Source: Gordionus sp. m RMFG-2023 (lineage: Eukaryota > Nematomorpha > Gordioida > Chordodea > Parachordodidae). From it: a stretch of 64,000 nucleotides of DNA. The translations under genes and the position numbers were made by a program. Positions 59,006 through 64,000 of this stretch are shown in pieces. The notes beneath the pieces are model-generated. The model was not told the origin of the DNA and did no database searches. It saw nothing but the letters and a program-made list of their open reading frames with translations. Each line of letters opens with the position of its first letter. The stretch's first letter is position 1. The stretch is from positions 70,099,561 to 70,163,560 of the forward strand of contig NC_088775.1 of assembly GCF_954871325.1 (NCBI RefSeq). Reading direction: 5' to 3'.

Positions 59006-60294
59006 CAGAGTTGTTAAAGTAGCGCGCTATCTTTTTTGGTAGCTATAGCTAATAGCCGCTACTTTTTTTTTAAATTATTTAATTTTTTAGCGCGCTACTT
59101 TTTTTAAAAGTAGCGAAGTAGCGCTATAAACATGAAAATTTAAATATAATATCAATTAATTATAATTTATTATTTAATTTTGAAATTTAAATATATTTTC
59201 GATTTTTAATTTATATTTTCAATCTGTGTTAATTATCTAAAATGGCATCGCCCATGGATATCCAAATCCTTGAAAGTGATTCAGACATCGAAGAAAATGT
59301 ACTAAATAGCTCTAATAACGATTTTCCATTCCCTAGATTTGAAAAATTTTTTAAAATAAATATTAAAACAAAATCTGGATTAAAATTCCTGTGCTTAAAA
59401 TGTAAAAAAAAATATATCATCAAATCAATCGAGTAGCTATAATCTGAAGAAACACCTAAAGGTAAATTGTTATTTTTACATTATAATATTATTTATTTTA
59501 TTAGTCTGTTCACGCCAATTGCTATAAGGAAATAGAGAAACTTATAAAAAATTTTGGTATAAAAGAATCTTCATTCAAAAAGACAAATACTATCCAAACC
59601 AAATTAACTGATAATAAACATGCCTATATTTCACAAAAATTGGCTGATAAAGTAATTGTTGATTTTATTATTGACACAGTTCAGCCATTGTCCTTGGTTG
59701 ATAATCCATCATTTACTATGAAGATTAAAACTTTATCCCCTGGCACAATAGTTTTATGTTACCAGACACTTATGAATAAAATAGCCGACAACTTCAAAGT
59801 GATGAAAGATGCTCTAATAGTAGAGTTATCAGACATATCTTATGTATGTACACCGGCAGATAGTTGGATACATAACAGAAGGTAAAAACTTATTTATATT
59901 TATAAATTGATCTGATTAAATATTTTTAGAGCTTCCTTGCCCTCAAGTGCTAGTGTCGTGAGATTATTTAGCAAAGCAAAGCTTATACTTTCTGATCGTC
60001 GCTCTAGACTTGGGGATGATAATATTGAAATGATATTATTATTAAAATGCAACATTAAAATAAATATTTATTTATATTGCTTATTTTTTTTATAATCTAA
60101 ACTAACTATATTTTTATATTTATAAATTTTGATTTTTATATATTATTTATTATACATTTACATTATAAGCAAAAAAAAAAATAATTTGTTTCTAAAATTT
60201 TTTTTCTAAAAAGTAGCTAATAGTGCGCTACTTTTTTTGACAAATAGCGAAAGCGGTAGCGCGCTACTTTTAAAAATAGCGTTTAACAACTCTG
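59006..60294 (+). mobile_element. hAT-O, hAT element with TAGCGCGCTA repeats
   Basis: Ends are CAGAGTTGTTAAAGTAGCG at 59006 and GTTTAACAACTCTG ending at 60294, with exact 8-bp TATTTTAT on both sides (58998-59005, 60295-60302). Subterminal AGTAGCGCGCTA palindromes occur at both ends. 1289 bp, with a shortened transposase gene on the plus strand. Confidence 0.95.
59242..60090 (+). pseudogene. hAT-O transposase with the catalytic core deleted
   Basis: First block 59242-59440: an acidic start, then a finger-like KFLCLKCKKK followed, after a frame change, by SSNQSSSYNLKKHLK (BED-like C..C..H spacing). Second block about 59510-59882: VHANCYKEIEKLI, KLADKVIVDFIIDTVQPLSL, then ISYVCTPADSWIHNRR with the first catalytic-type aspartate. 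A 48-bp GT-AG intron-like gap (59883-59930) leads straight to the dimerisation block ASLPSSASVVRLFSKAKLIL, SDRRSRLGDDNIEMIL. Everything between the first aspartate and the C-terminal block is absent, so it cannot be a working transposase. Confidence 0.85.
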
Positions 60295-60349
60295 TATTTT
60301 ATATTTAAATGTAACTCGATATACTAATTTATTTTATATATTTATTAAT

Positions 60350-61572
60350 TTGTACGATGATAACACTTATGGTAGTGAAGAAGGAGGCAGTGAAATTTAA
60401 ATTATGGAAATAAGTTCTTCTGAATCAAATCCCAATCTTAAAATTTTTTATGAAAATTTTTTTTAAATAAAAGTTAAAAAAGACAATATAGGGGCTGAAT
60501 GTAAAACCTGTATAAACAAAAAAAATGATAAAGGGTTCAACACAAATTTTGTTAAACATTAAAGTATATTATTTATATATGGTTAAAATGGGATATAGGT
60601 CATGTTAAAAACTCAAGTTTACGATATTTCTTACCTTTATTGAAAGCTGCCCAAGATTGTATGGGCCAAAGATATTAAGAAAATATTTTCCTATGATATA
60701 ATTATAATGAGGCTTTGGCATAAATATCACATCCATATTTTAAGAAATTGAGTAGTCGGATGATAAAAAAATACTTTCAGAATATATTATTTTAAGAAGC
60801 CCTAAATTTAGTACCAGAGTATATAATCAAGTTCAACAAACTATAACACCAATAGATTTAACATTTAATAAATAAAAATTTTTTTCTTTCTGAAACAAAT
60901 GTTGCTGAGTTCAATAATACAAATAATTTAAACTGGATGTTTTAAATTATATTAGAAGTCGAAATACATTATAAAGGTTTTAAAAGATTAGAAGTCGAAA
61001 TATATTTAATACTTAATTATTATCCTTCCATTAAGGAATTTTTTTTTAAATATAATACTGCAATATCTTCATTAGCTCCAATTTAAAGGTTAATTAGTTT
61101 TGGCACAATGTTAAGTACGCCGAAACAGCAAAGATCTAATGATAAATTATTTGAAAAATTTGATTATCTTATAAAATAATGAACCTATTTTAAATACTCT
61201 TTGGCAAATTTATATTTCAACTCCCATTAAAAATACTAGTCTCCCTTTATGCTAAGAATGGGCTAATACTAATATTAAAATGCCTAATTAAACTCATCAT
61301 TAAATATTTTATTAATTATTGTAAATTCATTCTTATTAGATGCGTATGTTATGTTCTTCACATATAAATAATAAAAATTGTATTTTATAAACTATTCTAA
61401 TTTAATTGGTAATGATAATTTAATATTATCTATCATTTAGAATATTCTAATTTAGCAAAAGGTACAAGTATCTTTTTGATATTTTGAAAAAGATACTAGT
61501 ATCTGTATCTAAGATTCATTATTTTATAAAGAATCTATCTAGATTCTTTTTTGGAGGACCTTTCCAACTCTG
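60350..61572 (+). mobile_element. hAT-K, degraded hAT element
   Basis: The right end GACCTTTCCAACTCTG at 61572 reads CAGAGTTGGAAAGG inward. Subterminal GATACTAGTATCTG and AGAATCTATCTAGATTC repeats occur at 61480-61550. Plus-strand transposase scraps: a BED-like start at about 60420-60560 (AECKTCINKK, GFNTNFVKH) and the dimerisation block at 61010-61180 (YPSIKEFFFKYNTAISSLAP, then NDKLFEKFDYLIK). The left end is not found and may lie left of hAT-O or hAT-N. Confidence 0.6.
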
Positions 61573-61639
61573 CTTGATATGATTTTTATGATTCGCAAAA
61601 CTTGTGTTTATTTATGTTTTATCGAATGTTTTTTTATTA

Positions 61640-61810
61640 CATTCAGTTTAACAAAAATCTTCAAATGAGCATTCGAAGATTTTTCGTTCAAAATTTTGGG
61701 CAAAAAATCTTTGAAGATCAAAAAAATTGAAATTTTTTTATGAAAAAATGTCAATTTTTTAATCTTTAAAAGAGCAAAATCTTTGAAGATTTTTAAATTT
61801 TAAGCAAATT
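61640..61810. repeat. Cluster of AATCTTTGAAGATT palindromes
   Basis: At least four copies of AAATCTT(T/C)(G/A)AAGATTTTT or half sites in 170 bp. It resembles the subterminal repeat fields of hAT elements here, but without GC content and without visible ends. Confidence 0.5.
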
Positions 61811-64000
61811 ACATTATAAATTTTTTATTAAAATTGTCAGTTTCTTTAGGGTTTTATAATTAAATTTGCATAGCTATGTTCGAAATTATTTATAAAGATT
61901 CCTATTACATAAATTTTTTATTTATTTATTATTGTATGTAAATGATTAAATGTACTATTTATCATTTTGGGATTCGAAATAAATTTTAAATCATTTATTA
62001 GGAGCAATTTAAATTTAAAAAATCTTATTTTACCGGAAATTTGTTCCAATATATACAGAGTACCATCCCTGTAACTAACAATTTTGCCTAAAACTGTTAA
62101 AATTTTATATACATTTTTCATATAAACTGAAAATACCAAAGGTTTATCGCGAAAATTATTTGAATTTTATAAGGTAGATAGACAAGCTGGGATACATTTC
62201 TAAATTTAAAAATTGCTCTCAGTAAATAATATAAATTTGAGAGATTCCTAATTCCTATATACGACATATATATATATATATATAGTTAGATCGAAATTGT
62301 TTGGACCACCATCTTTATTTTAAAATTAATTAATTTAACTTTTTTTAACTTAAAATCAGCTCAAAGTTACCATGTTTGAGGAATATAAATACTAGTCTGG
62401 CACTAAATCAGGTATTTAGTTCTTCTATATTTTCATCTTGGTATGATTTCAATTTTTTCTAATTTAGGTAATATTGTGTGAAAAAACGGATTTAAAAGAA
62501 TAAATAATTGTGCACTGAATATTGATAAAATTTTCATAATACTTGGTTTCAGCCATTTTTTAATTGTAAGGGTATCCAAAATTTTGTTGCTAATTTTTTT
62601 TCCTTGATAATGACTAGATGCTATATTGCCTAAAGCACACGTAAGCATTATTAAAATACTAGATTATATAATTATTGCTTCCATATGTTCAGCCAACTTT
62701 ATCAGAGATGATAGAAACAAAGATATTACACATTTAAAAAAGATAAAAATAGCGGGAAAATAAAAAAACATAATTTTTTATAGGCGGCAGGGGACGAAGG
62801 GAAATGTCGTTTGGAAGCGAAGCCATCCAAAAAATTTTCGTAACCCCCCTCAATAGATAAATCCCGACTATGCCACTATTTGTTATATGTTTTCATATAA
62901 ACTCTCTATTTTATATTATTTAATTTTGATAAAAGAAAGATTGAGCAATTCAATGACTAGTATATTATATTAATTTATTAAAAACCTTAGGATTTTTGGC
63001 AAATGTTTACCCATCACGTTTGCACTTTGCTCTTGATGACATTCTCCTGGGCAACTAATCTGGTGAGAATCGGTACCCTGGTTCTGGTTATACATGATGC
63101 TGTCGATTTTTGGTTGGAAGTACATTTTTTTTGTCCCTGATTTCTTAAAATTCGTATCAATCTCAATAATCAAATATAAGTACAGTTGGAGAAATCCATT
63201 GTGAAATTTATGACGAGATCATGTTATAATTATTGTCGCTTGATTACACCTCGATGAACATCGATTTTTTTTTAAATATTTGGTTAACACTTTTATCAAG
63301 AGGATAATTAAAATACACATATTATTTTCTAGAAATTTATTTTAATCTAAAGGAGAGAGAGGGGACCAACATAAAATTCTTACTCTAACTTTAATCGTTC
63401 AAAAGTGGAGTTAGAACCCTATAAATAATAATGAAATGGCTATACGTTGTTTTATACTGATTATGACTTAAAAATGCTATTTAAATTTATTTTTTTTATT
63501 ATCATCTAGATATATATTTTTTAAATAATTTGTTATACATATTTTTAAGGCCACAAAGATAACTAATTATTGTAAAAAGCCTAAATTGTGCAACGTTATA
63601 TTCTGCATATTTATCGTTACTTGGTTCCTAACTAGATTGGTTATATTTCCATACAGGTATACCATTCAATGAAATGGGTTATAAATATTTAAATACACAT
63701 ATTTTAATTATCTAATTATTTATATATTGGGAAAAGGAGAAATAGTATAAAATATTTTTAAATATTTCCACTAATTTAGTTAAATTAACAAAATAAATGG
63801 ACACATTACTATCTTTATTAAAATGACAGCTCAAATATTAATATAGAACTAGAACCACATTCAGCCTTTGCCAGACATGCTTGGAGGGCTTTTAGATGAA
63901 CCCTTATTATTTTAATAACCATTGTCACTTACCCATTTTATCTACTTACCCATTATCAAATATAATATTTAGAGTCATATACCCTGCTATGTTCCAAGCC
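61811..64000. other. Right-edge stretch without recognised genes
   Basis: AT-rich. At about 62783-62875 a GC-richer patch (GGCGGCAGGGGACGAAGGG, GTAACCCCCCTC) looks like a transposon end similar in style to that at 1230. The short open frames here show no recognisable domain. Confidence 0.4.
62263..62284. repeat. (TA)n microsatellite
   Basis: About ten TA units, followed by GTTAGATCGAAATTGTTTGG, which has the flavour of a Tc1/mariner end but lacks a partner. Confidence 0.6.

Noticed and set aside
62433-62648. 71-codon minus-strand frame near the right edge
   Set aside because: No recognisable domain or splice context; expected by chance at this length in AT-rich DNA.

Overview
The window is very AT-rich eukaryotic DNA with spliced host genes. 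It comes from a metazoan: the clearest host gene matches animal DCN1-like proteins (DCUN1D1/2), with animal-type exon phases, and a second gene is a ceramide synthase with the N-terminal and homeobox-like layout of animal CERS proteins. Several introns are only 39-46 bp, while others have swollen to 5-6 kb. I cannot name the phylum. I saw no tRNA, rRNA, CRISPR or prokaryote-type operon.

Layout. 1-1.1 kb: left-truncated fossil of a Ty3/gypsy-type LTR element on the minus strand. 3.7-16.3 kb: DCUN1D gene on the plus strand, in six recognisable coding exons. Its fourth recognised intron from the left (4490-10762 counting only large ones) holds hAT-A and hAT-B1, the latter with a LINE inside it. 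Its last intron holds hAT-C1 inside an older degraded element, plus two MITEs. 16.6-18 kb: worn hAT-J. 19.6-24.9 kb: 5.2 kb hAT-I. 26.7-28 kb: ceramide synthase-like gene. 28.3-32.2 kb: a 3.9 kb transposon (S1) with about 620 bp terminal inverted repeats and a 4-bp target duplication, Sola-like in form. 32.4-35.7 kb: non-autonomous element F, whose target duplication is split by hAT-D1. 36.1-36.7 kb: LINE 3' fragment. 37.3-44.4 kb: a 241-bp MITE of the E family, then a three-level hAT nest (E contains D2, which contains B2). 44.8-46.5 kb: element L containing element G. 48.9-54.8 kb: two further S-family copies, S2 (a foldback) and S3 (truncated). 55-61.6 kb: hAT-C2 (with a Tc1-like insert), hAT-N, hAT-O and hAT-K in a row. 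61.6-64 kb: mostly featureless.

The host has two recognisable genes, and most of the rest is a graveyard of at least ten hAT-type families. Target-site duplications are exact for A, B2, D2, E, the E MITE, N and O. Most families carry their own CpG-containing palindromic repeat just inside the ends (TTGACCGGTCAA, GAACGCGTTC, AGTAGCGCGCTA, GGCGCGCC, CCCGGGCC, GAACCCGGGTTC), and these are the only GC-rich islands in the window. The D and S families have turned part of their own transposase gene into long inverted arms. These two patterns are the best candidates for something not yet described.
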